DNA of 64,000 nucleotides from Rhodocyclales bacterium GT-UBC (GTDB lineage Bacteria > Pseudomonadota > Gammaproteobacteria > Burkholderiales > Rhodocyclaceae): the NCBI GenBank assembly GCA_003583745.1, contig QXPY01000007.1, positions 1 to 64,000 on the forward strand, given 5' to 3'. Position 1 is the first letter of the stretch, and every line of letters begins with the position of its first letter. Shown here piece after piece: positions 52,536-61,668 of this stretch. Below the pieces are notes generated by a model. That model ran no database searches and was not told the origin of the DNA. It worked only from the letters and a program-made list of their open reading frames with translations. The position numbers were made by a program, and so were the translations under genes.

Positions 52536-53629
52536 AGCCGTTGCGTATCGCCGTTGACGCGCGGAGCCTGCTTTGCCGGGAACCGCGTGGAGAAGGAAAA
52601 AGTCTGCTGCGGCTTTATCAGGAAATGCTGCTTGTCCGACCGGAAATCGAAGCAATTTTTTTCGGCGACCATAAAACCCGCGACTTCTGCGGCGAATTGC
52701 CGACCGGCGTTCAGTCTTGCATGGTCGATTTGCCCGGAGATCGCTTCGCCGCTTGGGAAAATCTCTACTTCCCCGCTCTAGCCCGGCTGAAGGGCTGCCG
52801 TATCCTGCACTGCACCAGTAGTGGCACACCGCGCTGGTGTCCGCTCCCGACCGTAATGACCGTCCACGACCTGATCCCGATATTGGTCGACGATGGTCAG
52901 ACCGAGCAGGAAAAATTGCGCTTCGCAACACGACTCAAACATGGCATCCGCAATGCACGCAGCATCATCACCGTCTCTCACCATACCAAGGCAGATTTGC
53001 AACGCAACTTTCACGAACTGAAGCAGAACGTCGAGGTCATTCACTGGGGAGGCGAGCCCCTGAGCATGCCCGAGCAAAGCATACCTGACGCCTCTCCCTA
53101 CCTGATCGCCTTTGGTGGCGGGGCGAAACGCAAAAACACCGACTTCACGCTTGAGCGTTTCATCGCGATTGCCCCTCGCGCCCCCGAACTGCGACTGATG
53201 CTGGTCGGTATCAGCAATCCCCGGCAACGAACGGAGATCATTCAGCGGCTGGAACGTTGCCAGCTAACGGACCGCGTCATCCTCCCCGGATTCGTCAGCG
53301 AAACCGAACTCGAACGGCTGGTCAGCCATGCCTGTGCGCTGCTCTACCTGTCGCAATACGAAGGGTTCGGCTTGCCGGTTCTGGAGGCGATCAGCCGAGG
53401 GGTTCCGGTTATCGCAGCCGACCGCACGTCGATACCCGAAATTTTGCGCGGCGTCCCTGGCTGCGTACCACTCGACGTTCCTCATGCCGTGGAGGAGGCC
53501 ATGCTGTCGATCAGCACCAATTCCGAACTGCGCCGCGCTTGGCAACAGGCGCAAAGCACGGTCCTGCCTCGCTTCGCTTGGCGCGACACGGCAATCCGGA
53601 CTCTTGCCGTGCTAGACGCTTGCCACTGA
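52532..53629 (+). CDS. Glycosyltransferase, GT4 family
   Basis: A 365-residue GT4 transferase: start PLRIAVDARSLLCREPRGEGKSLLRLYQEM, ILHCTSSGTPRWCPLPTVMTVHDLIPI, SIITVSHHTKADLQRNF, then AFGGGAKRKNTDFTLERFI and YLSQYEGFGLPVLEAISRGVPVIAADRTSIPEIL (E-x7-E). Family mannosyl-transferase-like by the VHDLIP motif. It starts in the stop of the TPR gene. Confidence 0.91.
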   Translation: MKPLRIAVDARSLLCREPRGEGKSLLRLYQEMLLVRPEIEAIFFGDHKTRDFCGELPTGVQSCMVDLPGDRFAAWENLYFPALARLKGCRILHCTSSGTPRWCPLPTVMTVHDLIPILVDDGQTEQEKLRFATRLKHGIRNARSIITVSHHTKADLQRNFHELKQNVEVIHWGGEPLSMPEQSIPDASPYLIAFGGGAKRKNTDFTLERFIAIAPRAPELRLMLVGISNPRQRTEIIQRLERCQLTDRVILPGFVSETELERLVSHACALLYLSQYEGFGLPVLEAISRGVPVIAADRTSIPEILRGVPGCVPLDVPHAVEEAMLSISTNSELRRAWQQAQSTVLPRFAWRDTAIRTLAVLDACH

Positions 53630-53634
53630 CCGTC

Positions 53635-56600
53635 ATGCCGGCCAAGCACGCTCACCGTCGAGGGATAAAAGTACAGGGGGGAAACCGGCTATTTTGGGGC
53701 TGGTTCGCTTACGTTGTTTTTATCATCTACGGCAGCCTGCTACCGTTCGACTACACCCCGCTGATTGCGGACTCCGCCGTCGAGGCCTTTCTCAACACGC
53801 CATTCCTCCACCTCGGCATCGAATCGCGAGCCGACTGGATCGCCAATGGCGTGCTCTATCTCCCCTTGGGTTTCCTGACACTGAGTTGGTTCAAGGCGGG
53901 CAAAGCCCTGTCGGCACCAGCCCCATATGCTGCGATGGCAATGTTTTTTTGCCTGCTACTGGCATTTGGGGTTGAATTTGCCCAGCTTTACTTTCCGCCA
54001 CGCACAGTCTCGCGTAACGACATCATTGCCGAGGTAATCGGCAGTTTCATCGGCGTGGCCCTGGCCTACCGCGGCGACGCCTGGCTCCATACCCTGCTCA
54101 AGGCACTCTCCGAGCGACTGGGCGATGTTGCAATACGCTTGTTACAAATCTACGTTGTCGCGTACCTTTTCTTCAGTCTGTTCCCTTTTGACTTCCTGAT
54201 TTCGGTGGAGGAATTCAAGGACAAGCTGGTTTCCGCCAACTGGGGCTGGTTGATCGCACCATCCAGCCTCGAGCGTGGCCTGATACCGCTGGCCGCGAAG
54301 CTGTTGGCGGAAGTGCTTTGCATCATGCCTTTGGGTATGCTGCCGTCACATACACGGCCGCTCCGACTTCGCCCAACGACGGCACTGTTAGCTGGAATGG
54401 GCATCGGCCTGAGCATTGAAATCGCCCAATTTTTTATCTTCTCGGGTGTCAGCGAAGGGTTGTCGATCCTTACGCGAGGCCTCGGCATCATTTTCGGCAC
54501 ATGGCTATGGGAAAAGCGCCAGCGATGGCCCGACCTACCGGAAATGTCCATGATTCGCCGCCTGAAACCCCCACTCACCCTCCTCTACCTGCTGATGCTG
54601 GCAGCTGTGAATGGCTGGTTTTCGCATCGCTGGCTGGGCCTGTCCGAAGCCGCTGACACCCTGACGCAAACTCGCTTCATTCCGCTTTACTACCATTACT
54701 ACACGACCGAGCAAGCGGCATTGGTCAGTCTAACCTCGGTTGCCTTGATGTATCTGCCACTCGGACTGCTCACATGGCTGAATCGACAGCCTCCGCGGGT
54801 TGCCTTCTGGCTGGCCGCCATAGTCGCGATGCCGATTGAAACAGGTAAATTGTTCCTGTCCGACCTTCATCCCGACCCCACCAATCTACTGATCGCTACC
54901 CTTTCTGCGTGGGGAACGGCAGCGCTGATCAAACACCTGACAAGACTTGAAGCGAGCCACCCCGCCCAGCGCACCGAAACTCCTTCCGGTGAACCGCCAG
55001 AAACGCCGCATGCAGCAAACCCGCGATACCGAGAACTGTTGGCTGCCGGACTTTCTCTGGCTTGCGCTGGCTGGGTCTCTATCGATTTCCCATATCACCC
55101 GCTCCTTCTAGCCGGCCTGTTGCTCGCTTACGCAACGACAATTTGGCATCGCCCTCGGCTGATCTGGTTCTTCATTCCTGCCACCCTGCCCTTGCTTGAT
55201 TTCGCACCGTGGAGTGGCCGCTTTTACTGGGATGAATTCGACTACCTGCTATTGATCAGCATCGTAATCGCTTGGTCGAAAGTCCCCACCAAATCAAAGC
55301 CCCCTTCTCGCGACCTCTCTTGGGAATGGGCTCTCGGCCTGCTGGCTGCGCTGTTTGCATTGGGCGCACTACGCGGCCTAGCGGGACTCGACGCTTTCAC
55401 GCCCAACACTTTCTCGAGCTACTACAGCCCCTTCAATGGCCTGCGCCAAGCCAAAGGTGTATTTGCTGCCTTGTTGCTCGCCGTACTTTGGCGACGCTTT
55501 GCCCAATCCGGACATGCTGTCGAGCAAGCTTTTTCCTTCGGCATGATCTTTGGTTTGGCTGGCGTTGGTTTGAGCGTGATTTGGGAGCGCGCCGCTTTTC
55601 CCGGTCTGTTCGCCTTTTCCGATCCGTACCGGGTTACCGGGCCATTCTCAGCGATGCATGTCGGTGGTGCCGACCTCGAGAGCTATCTGACCTGCTCCAT
55701 TCCTTTCGCCTTACTCATGCTCAAGCAGGCAAAAGCACGCTGGCACATACTGGCAGTTACTTTATGCCTGGTCGCCGCAGCTTATGCCACGATGGTCAGC
55801 TTCTCAAGAATCGGCTACCTCGGCTTCATCATAGCCGTCGGCAGTGCCACTTACCTGTTGTGGTTTAGCAGGGGTTTCACACGGAACGAAAAGCCCCCCA
55901 CACGTGGCCGTCAGCCAAGATGGATGCTTTGGGGCGGCCTATTTGCCGGCTTGATTTGTCTTGCCGCCGTGCCCTTCATGGCCGGCGATTTCGCCATCAA
56001 ACGCTTCGCCATGACCGGATCCGATTTGTCGGTGCGCCTGGCACATTGGGCCGATGCCCTTGCAATTCGCGATTCCGGAATAGTGGCCGAAACACTAGGC
56101 AGCGGCCTGGGCCGCTATCCGGAAATCCACCTCTGGCGTAGCAGCGAAACCAAGGCCTCCAGCTTTCAATTGATGCGCGAGACCAACGCGCTTTTCTTGC
56201 GCCTCGGCACCGGCAGTCCAAGCTATATCGAACAAGTTGTTGACCTGCGACCTAACCGTCAATACATGGTGGAAATGGACATAAGAAGCAGTGAAGTCGG
56301 CGCCCGGGCCACTATCCTGTTGTGTGAAAAATGGCTTTTGACCTCAGCAAACTGCATCAAAACGCACGCAGAAGTCCAAGCCTCGTCGAATTGGGAGCAT
56401 GTTTCCGTACAACTGGACAGTGGACAACTATCCGCAACCCCTTGGCCGTTCAAGAGACCAATCAAGCTATCAATCATCAATGAATCAGCGGAAAGCATTG
56501 ATATTGACAATGTCCGTCTGATTGATGAATCCGGCAGCAACCTGATCGCAAATCACGACTTTTCGGCGGGCATGGATCGTTGGTTTTTCAGCGTTGACCT

Positions 56601-56892
56601 CGATTTACCCTGGCATGTCTGGAGCCTCCCCGTCGCCATTCTGTTTGATCTAGGCTGGATCGGCGTCCTACTGCTGGCAGTTCTGGCTGCCGCAGCCTTG
56701 TCAAGGATGCTTGGTATAGCCCAACAGGGAAACATGATGGCGGCAGCGGCATTTTCTGCCAGCTTGGGCATATTGCCGATGGGACTGATGGACACCATCA
56801 TCGATGCCCCGCGCCTTTCACTCCTACTCATTCTATTGATGGCGGCAGGCAGCACCCGCCTTTTGCCGCCATCAAAACAGCCCGCTAATTAG
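53635..56892 (+). CDS. Giant membrane protein: three VanZ repeats + O-antigen ligase + carbohydrate-binding-like domain
   Basis: A 1085-residue protein of unusual architecture. Three VanZ-like repeats occupy about 20-145, 165-290 and 310-430, each opening with a (L/I)PF/PLY strand motif (SLLPFDY; SLFPFDF; IPLYYHYY) and carrying the E-x2-Q/K-(L/F)F core (VEFAQLYFPPRTVSRND; IEIAQFFIFSGVSEGLS; IETGKLFLSDLHPDPTN). About 470-835 is an O-antigen-ligase/Wzy-type domain (SFSRIGYLGF; GSGLGRYPE). About 860-980 is a soluble beta-sandwich like a family 4/9 carbohydrate-binding module (IEQVVDLRPNRQYMVEMDIRS; IDIDNVRLIDESGSNLIANHDFSAG). Two or three helices end the protein. The ATG at 53635 is used. Likely the main polymerase or a ligase. 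Confidence 0.85.
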   Translation: MPAKHAHRRGIKVQGGNRLFWGWFAYVVFIIYGSLLPFDYTPLIADSAVEAFLNTPFLHLGIESRADWIANGVLYLPLGFLTLSWFKAGKALSAPAPYAAMAMFFCLLLAFGVEFAQLYFPPRTVSRNDIIAEVIGSFIGVALAYRGDAWLHTLLKALSERLGDVAIRLLQIYVVAYLFFSLFPFDFLISVEEFKDKLVSANWGWLIAPSSLERGLIPLAAKLLAEVLCIMPLGMLPSHTRPLRLRPTTALLAGMGIGLSIEIAQFFIFSGVSEGLSILTRGLGIIFGTWLWEKRQRWPDLPEMSMIRRLKPPLTLLYLLMLAAVNGWFSHRWLGLSEAADTLTQTRFIPLYYHYYTTEQAALVSLTSVALMYLPLGLLTWLNRQPPRVAFWLAAIVAMPIETGKLFLSDLHPDPTNLLIATLSAWGTAALIKHLTRLEASHPAQRTETPSGEPPETPHAANPRYRELLAAGLSLACAGWVSIDFPYHPLLLAGLLLAYATTIWHRPRLIWFFIPATLPLLDFAPWSGRFYWDEFDYLLLISIVIAWSKVPTKSKPPSRDLSWEWALGLLAALFALGALRGLAGLDAFTPNTFSSYYSPFNGLRQAKGVFAALLLAVLWRRFAQSGHAVEQAFSFGMIFGLAGVGLSVIWERAAFPGLFAFSDPYRVTGPFSAMHVGGADLESYLTCSIPFALLMLKQAKARWHILAVTLCLVAAAYATMVSFSRIGYLGFIIAVGSATYLLWFSRGFTRNEKPPTRGRQPRWMLWGGLFAGLICLAAVPFMAGDFAIKRFAMTGSDLSVRLAHWADALAIRDSGIVAETLGSGLGRYPEIHLWRSSETKASSFQLMRETNALFLRLGTGSPSYIEQVVDLRPNRQYMVEMDIRSSEVGARATILLCEKWLLTSANCIKTHAEVQASSNWEHVSVQLDSGQLSATPWPFKRPIKLSIINESAESIDIDNVRLIDESGSNLIANHDFSAGMDRWFFSVDLDLPWHVWSLPVAILFDLGWIGVLLLAVLAAAALSRMLGIAQQGNMMAAAAFSASLGILPMGLMDTIIDAPRLSLLLILLMAAGSTRLLPPSKQPAN

Positions 56893-57310
56893 CCGGGCAA
56901 GGCGGTGCAGCGCGAACCGTTGCATTCGTGATCGTCACACTGCCACACAGGTCGTAAGAACCGTTCAAATTGTCGTACACCTGATAGGTGTAGCTCCCTC
57001 CGCCGGTGTAGGTATGCGTCAGCTGTCCACTTGAGCCCCCCGAAATGCTCCAGCTGCCAACCTGCTCCCGCGGATCAACCGTATGATTTGGTCCCAGTTT
57101 GTAATCCCACAGCGCACCGGAATTCGGCCCGCCCAAATGCTCCTCCTGCCAACGATCTGATCCTGACTTGGCGCACAAGGTTTGCCCCTGCAAAAGGGTA
57201 CGCAATGCATTCTGCGTCAATGCCGGATTGTTAGCGCCACCGCACGCCGCTGAGGCGACGCCGGACACGCAAGACAAGCCAAGGGAGAGTCCGACCAGCA
57301 GGATTTTCAT
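56885..57310 (-). CDS. Small secreted protein of unknown function
   Basis: A 141-residue exported protein with a clear signal peptide (MKILLVGLSLGLSCVSGVAS, then AACGG). The mature part has Cys residues in CGG, LCAKSG, DLCGS and PPCPAN, enough for two disulfides, and a Gly/Ser/Thr/Tyr-rich middle (SGGSSGQLTHTYTGGGSYTYQVYDNLNGSYDLC). I do not recognise a family with certainty. It is expressed against the direction of the locus, its end overlaps the giant VanZ gene by 8 bp, and it has an AAGGA ribosome site. Possibly a surface or biofilm-associated protein. Confidence 0.7.
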   Translation of the reverse strand: MKILLVGLSLGLSCVSGVASAACGGANNPALTQNALRTLLQGQTLCAKSGSDRWQEEHLGGPNSGALWDYKLGPNHTVDPREQVGSWSISGGSSGQLTHTYTGGGSYTYQVYDNLNGSYDLCGSVTITNATVRAAPPCPAN

Positions 57311-57390
57311 AATCGATGTCCTTTCGATAAATTGAGCATTCCGTGCCTCAGTCTAGCATGTCGATCAAATAGCAACAGGGCAAATATCTT

Positions 57391-57413
57391 TATCTCATAA
57401 GCTCTGTGAGATA
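57391..57413. repeat. Perfect inverted repeat upstream of the acyl-CoA ligase gene
   Basis: TATCTCA (57391-57397) and TGAGATA (57407-57413) are perfect 7-base arms with a 9-base spacer, in the 178-bp gap between the divergent secreted-protein and ligase genes. It could be an operator for a dimeric regulator, or a hairpin in the leader. No other function assigned. Confidence 0.45.
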
Positions 57414-57488
57414 CTTCTCGCTCACCTAGACAATCGGGGACTTATCCTGATTTCCATCTGTTCGGCAATGTCTTCAGGGTATTCATTT

Positions 57489-59087
57489 ATGGGCAACTCG
57501 ACACTGTTACCGGAGTTGATTTCCTGCACCGCAGATCGTGCTCCGCATTCGACCGCAATTACTTACGGTAAAGATTCGCTATCCTACGAATCCCTTCAAC
57601 AACAAGTCACTGCGCTAGCTTCCGGCCTTCTTTCATTGGGCTTACAACGTGGTGAGCGGGTTGCGATATACCTGGAAAAACGATTCGAGACCGTCATCGC
57701 CAGCTTCGCCGCTCCATCTGCCGGAGGTGTATTCGTACCGCTGAATCCGCTGCTCAAAGCAGAGCAAGTCAGCTACATCCTGCGTGACTGCAATGTCAGA
57801 ACACTCATCACCTCGCCCGAACGACTAAGTGCGCTGCAAGGGGTCTTGTCCGACTGTCATGATTTGCGGCATGTCGTTCTAACCCATGCCGACTGCGCCC
57901 TGCCAGAGATTCCTGGTATCCACGCCTGCCACTGGAATTCGCTGCTTGAAGTTCCCTACAAAAGAGGGCACCGTGTTATCGATACCGATATGCTCGGCAT
58001 TCTTTATACATCAGGCAGCACCGGCAAACCCAAAGGCGTCGTTCTGTCCCACCGCAATATGGTGGCTGGCGCCAAAAGCGTTGCGAGTTATCTGGAAAAC
58101 AACTCAAACGACACACTATTGGCCGCACTCCCCTTGTCCTTTGACGCCGGGTTCAGTCAATTGACCACGGCCTTCCACAGCGGCGCTCGGGTTGTTCTGC
58201 TTAACTATCTCCTTCCCCGCGACGTACTCAAAGCAATCGAGAACGAAAAAGTTACCGGTCTGACGGCCGTTCCCCCCCTTTATATCCAATTAACCCAATT
58301 GAATTGGCCTGCAACTGTCACAGAGCATTTGCGCTACTTTGCCAATACTGGCGGGCGCATGCCACGTGAAACACTTGACGCCCTGCGCCGCCATCTACCG
58401 AAAACAAAACCCTATTTGATGTACGGTCTGACCGAGGCGTTTCGCTCAACCTACCTACCGCCATCGGAAGTAGACAAGCGCCCCGACTCAATCGGAAAGG
58501 CAATCCCCAATGCCGAGATTCTGGTCTTGCGTGAGGATGGCACGCCTTGTTCACCGCATGAACCGGGGGAACTAGTCCATCGTGGCGCCCTGGTTGGGAT
58601 GGGATACTGGAACGACAAGGAAAAAACCGAAGAACGCTACAAACCCCTTCCCGTGCATGCCCCCGGCCGTGAAGCAGGTCTGATGCTGCAGGAAATCGCC
58701 GTATTTTCGGGAGACACTGTACGTATGGATGAGGAAGGGTTTCTTTATTTCATCGGGCGACGTGATGAAATGATGAAAACATCTGGCTACCGCGTCAGTC
58801 CCACCGAAGTCGAAGAAATACTATATGCAACAAAAATGGTCGGCGAATGCGTGGCTTTCGGAGTCGATGACGATCGACTTGGCCAAGCCATCCAAGTCAT
58901 CGCCACCCCGATCGATGGCGTGGCAATCGATGTCGAAGCTTTAATGGCCGAGTGCCGACAAAGAATGCCTGCCTACATGATCCCGGCAGGCATTGATATT
59001 CGCCACGGCCCACTACCACGAAATCCGAACGGCAAAATTGACCGCAAAACCTTATCAACGGAGTGGTGCGAAAAGCAGCCCCGATGA
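57489..59087 (+). CDS. Exosortase-A-associated acyl-CoA ligase (AMP-forming, TIGR03098 type)
   Basis: About 532 residues of the ANL superfamily. Phosphate loop LYTSGSTGKPKGVVLSHRN, YGLTEAFRS, GDTVRMDEEGFLYFIGRRDEMMKTSGYRVSPTEVE (hinge and A8), and C-terminal NGKIDRKTL with the catalytic lysine. The start ATG 57489 (AGGG upstream) gives the family beginning NSTLLPEL; ATG 57468 is also possible. It activates a carboxylate as an acyl-AMP and passes it to CoA or to an acyl carrier protein; the ACP at 45144 is the natural candidate. It is paired with the decarboxylase 29 bp downstream, as in many XrtA loci. Confidence 0.92.
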   Translation: MGNSTLLPELISCTADRAPHSTAITYGKDSLSYESLQQQVTALASGLLSLGLQRGERVAIYLEKRFETVIASFAAPSAGGVFVPLNPLLKAEQVSYILRDCNVRTLITSPERLSALQGVLSDCHDLRHVVLTHADCALPEIPGIHACHWNSLLEVPYKRGHRVIDTDMLGILYTSGSTGKPKGVVLSHRNMVAGAKSVASYLENNSNDTLLAALPLSFDAGFSQLTTAFHSGARVVLLNYLLPRDVLKAIENEKVTGLTAVPPLYIQLTQLNWPATVTEHLRYFANTGGRMPRETLDALRRHLPKTKPYLMYGLTEAFRSTYLPPSEVDKRPDSIGKAIPNAEILVLREDGTPCSPHEPGELVHRGALVGMGYWNDKEKTEERYKPLPVHAPGREAGLMLQEIAVFSGDTVRMDEEGFLYFIGRRDEMMKTSGYRVSPTEVEEILYATKMVGECVAFGVDDDRLGQAIQVIATPIDGVAIDVEALMAECRQRMPAYMIPAGIDIRHGPLPRNPNGKIDRKTLSTEWCEKQPR

Positions 59088-59116
59088 TGCGCCTCTCCAA
59101 CAGGATTACCGGATAA

Positions 59117-60361
59117 ATGAGTACACAATCCCGTTCAGCCCCTACCCATGTCGGCATGGATCAATTCAAGGTTGCCGACAACCAATTGGTGATTGGTGGT
59201 ATTCCGTTGCGCCAATTGGCAGCACGGGTTGGGCAAACTCCTTTCTATGCTTATGACCGCAATTTGATTCAACAGCGCATACGTGATTTACGTAATGCTC
59301 TTCCTGCATCGATCAAAATCCACTTTGCAATGAAAGCCAATCCGATGCCTGCAGTGGTCGGACTGATGACCAACCTGGTCGACGGAATCGATGTCGCTTC
59401 AGCAGGCGAACTAAAAATTGCCCTTGATGCCGGCGCCAATCCAAGAGAAATCAGTTTTGCCGGTCCGGGAAAACGACAAACAGAATTGCGTCAAGCAGTC
59501 GCCTCGGGCGTCCTGGTCAATATTGAATCTGTACGCGAAATTGACGAACTCGTTGAGATTGGAAGAGAACTGAACTTGAAACCACGGGTGGCCATTCGCG
59601 TGAACCCGGATTTCGAGCTAAAAGGATCTGGAATGAAAATGGGGGGTGGCCCCAAGCAATTCGGGATTGACGCGGAAGCCCTCCCGGAAATATTGCACCA
59701 GATCGGGCAAAGCAACCTCTCCTTCGAAGGCTTTCATCTGTTTGCCGGATCGCAAAATCTCAGCGCCGACTCGATATGCGAAGCCCAGCGCAAATCCTAC
59801 GAATTGGCATGTCGACTTGCCTCCGACGCGCCCGCTCCGATTCGTTTTCTGAATCTGGGTGGCGGCTTTGGCATTCCCTATTTTCCAGGCGAAAAACGTC
59901 TCGATCTGGAGCCTATCGGAAATAACCTGGCGGATATCGCAGCCAAAGCCAAAGTCGATTTCCCGGAAGCCGAAATAGTCATCGAGTTAGGGCGCTACCT
60001 CGTTGGAGAAGCCGGAATCTATGTCGCTGAAGTCATTGACCGAAAAATTTCACGAGGGCAAACCTTCCTTGTCATTAACGGCGGTCTAAATCACCACCTC
60101 TCAGCTTCCGGGAATTTCGGTCAGGTGATTCGAAAAAACTACCCCGTTGCGATCGGAAACAAAGTTGGGCTGGCCAACGGTGAAGCGGTTTCGGTTGTTG
60201 GTCCTCTCTGCACCCCGCTGGATTTACTGGCTGACAAAATGCCCCTGCCTGAGGCGGAGCGTGGCGACATATTTGTAATATTCCAGTCAGGCGCTTATGG
60301 CGCAAGTGCCAGCCCGCAAAACTTTCTCGGCCACCCCCCTGTAGCCGAAGTTCTGGTTTAG
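59117..60361 (+). CDS. Exosortase-A-associated PLP-dependent decarboxylase (TIGR03099 type)
   Basis: A 414-residue fold-type-III decarboxylase related to diaminopimelate/ornithine decarboxylases. PLP lysine in KIHFAMKANPMP, IDVASAGELKIALDAGA, the His in GFHLFAGSQNL, the phosphate loop LNLGGGFGIPYF, IELGRYLVGEAG, and VVGPLCTPLDLL. It lacks clear lysA signatures, and its substrate is unknown. Next to the acyl ligase, it probably decarboxylates an amino acid while it is carried as an acyl-ACP or free, giving an amine or aminoacyl group for the polymer (inference). It ends 4 bp into the convergent acyltransferase gene. Confidence 0.93.
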   Translation: MSTQSRSAPTHVGMDQFKVADNQLVIGGIPLRQLAARVGQTPFYAYDRNLIQQRIRDLRNALPASIKIHFAMKANPMPAVVGLMTNLVDGIDVASAGELKIALDAGANPREISFAGPGKRQTELRQAVASGVLVNIESVREIDELVEIGRELNLKPRVAIRVNPDFELKGSGMKMGGGPKQFGIDAEALPEILHQIGQSNLSFEGFHLFAGSQNLSADSICEAQRKSYELACRLASDAPAPIRFLNLGGGFGIPYFPGEKRLDLEPIGNNLADIAAKAKVDFPEAEIVIELGRYLVGEAGIYVAEVIDRKISRGQTFLVINGGLNHHLSASGNFGQVIRKNYPVAIGNKVGLANGEAVSVVGPLCTPLDLLADKMPLPEAERGDIFVIFQSGAYGASASPQNFLGHPPVAEVLV

Positions 60362-61668
60362 GTCAAAAACAAGGTAGCGTGCGCCAGATCGTCATGCGTA
60401 CGCCCATTTTGCAGAGCATTCACAAATTTTTTCCAGATCAAATCCGGCTCACCCACCCGGAAGCCATAGAACCCATTGAATCCGTTTGCTTTATCTCGAA
60501 CAGCAAGCGCCTTGACTACAGCACGCTCCTTCTTGCCCAATTGAACGATGGCCGATCCCCAAGTATTCAACGGTAACGCATCTTTTGCATAAGCCTGAAA
60601 TCCGAACTCCGAAACTTCGATGACCTGAACGGGGTAGGCAACGTCGGATGTCGCCGCTCCATCAGGTTTGATCTGCCCGGGGCACTTTACGGAAAAACGT
60701 TGATGCTGACGCAACTGAACGCCCTCCGCCTGTATGGGCAAATCAGGTAAAACATGCTGATAACTCGGCAAGTCGTAAATCGAATGCAGCAAGACTTTCA
60801 ATCGTAGATCGAGACTGGCAAATCCTTCCGTACGAACATTAAAAAAGTAGTTCAACAATTCCGGGGTCAAAACAGGATCGTTAGTTGTGAAATAGCGGCG
60901 ATAAGGGAGCTTCAAATTGGCTAAGGCGATCTTGGTGAAATAGTCATACAAATTCTTGCGCGGGGGCTTGTTGCGATAGACCGCCTCCAACAACTCAGGT
61001 GCTTCACGCAAATCGAGGCTGGCACCGACAGCCGGCGCACCATTGGCAAATTCATAAGACTCGACTGCAGTAGCCTGTAGGCGCTGAAAATAGAGGAGAG
61101 ATTCATACATCTCGATACGGTTCGGATTGACCGCAATCAGGAGATGTCGGGTATCAAAATACTTTGTCGCATACTCGTACATGAACTTCATCAATGGAAA
61201 CAAGATTGCCCCACCTGTTTTCCGAAACGACGGGTGAACAGCCAAAGCAGAGACTTCCGCGAGATTGCCTTCCTTCTGCCGAACCGGACTCAAATCAAAA
61301 ATTTTCTGCAACGGAAAACCAAATGCGCTCTCACGAATCAACGAGATGGTTCCAACCACCCGCCCATCCCATTTGGCACACAAAGTCGTTGTCGTCGGCA
61401 AGGCGTGATAAATCGTTACGCGCAAGCCGGACGGTGCAGGCTGCATGAAACCACTATCAACATAAGCATCGTGCAATAGCGAAAAACACGCTTCCAGTTC
61501 ATCCCGTGTCTCGGCAATTTTAAGTTCCAGGCGCGCATCGGGCGTGGGATCGCAGTCGACAAACGAGCGATAGATTGCAAATCGCATATTTCTCGGCAAC
61601 GACGAAATCATTTTCCGGACGTTTTGGTGGATGAACTTTCGGACCCTTCTTAACGGTTGCGCGGCCAT
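60358..61668 (-). CDS. PEP-CTERM/exosortase-associated acyltransferase with C-terminal PilZ domain
   Basis: A 436-residue two-domain protein. The ATG at 61668 has a GGAGG ribosome site; an upstream start at 61743 is not needed. Residues about 45-300 form a GNAT/autoinducer-synthase-like acyltransferase (TIGR03694 type: ELEACFSLLHDAYVDSGFMQP, VGTISLIRESAFGFPLQKIFD, EVSALAVHPSFRKTGGAILFPLMKFMYEYA). Residues about 315-425 are a PilZ domain with R320-x3-R324 and E351-x-S-x2-G356, 27 residues apart, the c-di-GMP-binding signature with Glu for Asp. So acyltransfer may be switched by c-di-GMP. It is monocistronic and faces the decarboxylase. Confidence 0.85.
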   Translation of the reverse strand: MAAQPLRRVRKFIHQNVRKMISSLPRNMRFAIYRSFVDCDPTPDARLELKIAETRDELEACFSLLHDAYVDSGFMQPAPSGLRVTIYHALPTTTTLCAKWDGRVVGTISLIRESAFGFPLQKIFDLSPVRQKEGNLAEVSALAVHPSFRKTGGAILFPLMKFMYEYATKYFDTRHLLIAVNPNRIEMYESLLYFQRLQATAVESYEFANGAPAVGASLDLREAPELLEAVYRNKPPRKNLYDYFTKIALANLKLPYRRYFTTNDPVLTPELLNYFFNVRTEGFASLDLRLKVLLHSIYDLPSYQHVLPDLPIQAEGVQLRQHQRFSVKCPGQIKPDGAATSDVAYPVQVIEVSEFGFQAYAKDALPLNTWGSAIVQLGKKERAVVKALAVRDKANGFNGFYGFRVGEPDLIWKKFVNALQNGRTHDDLAHATLFLT

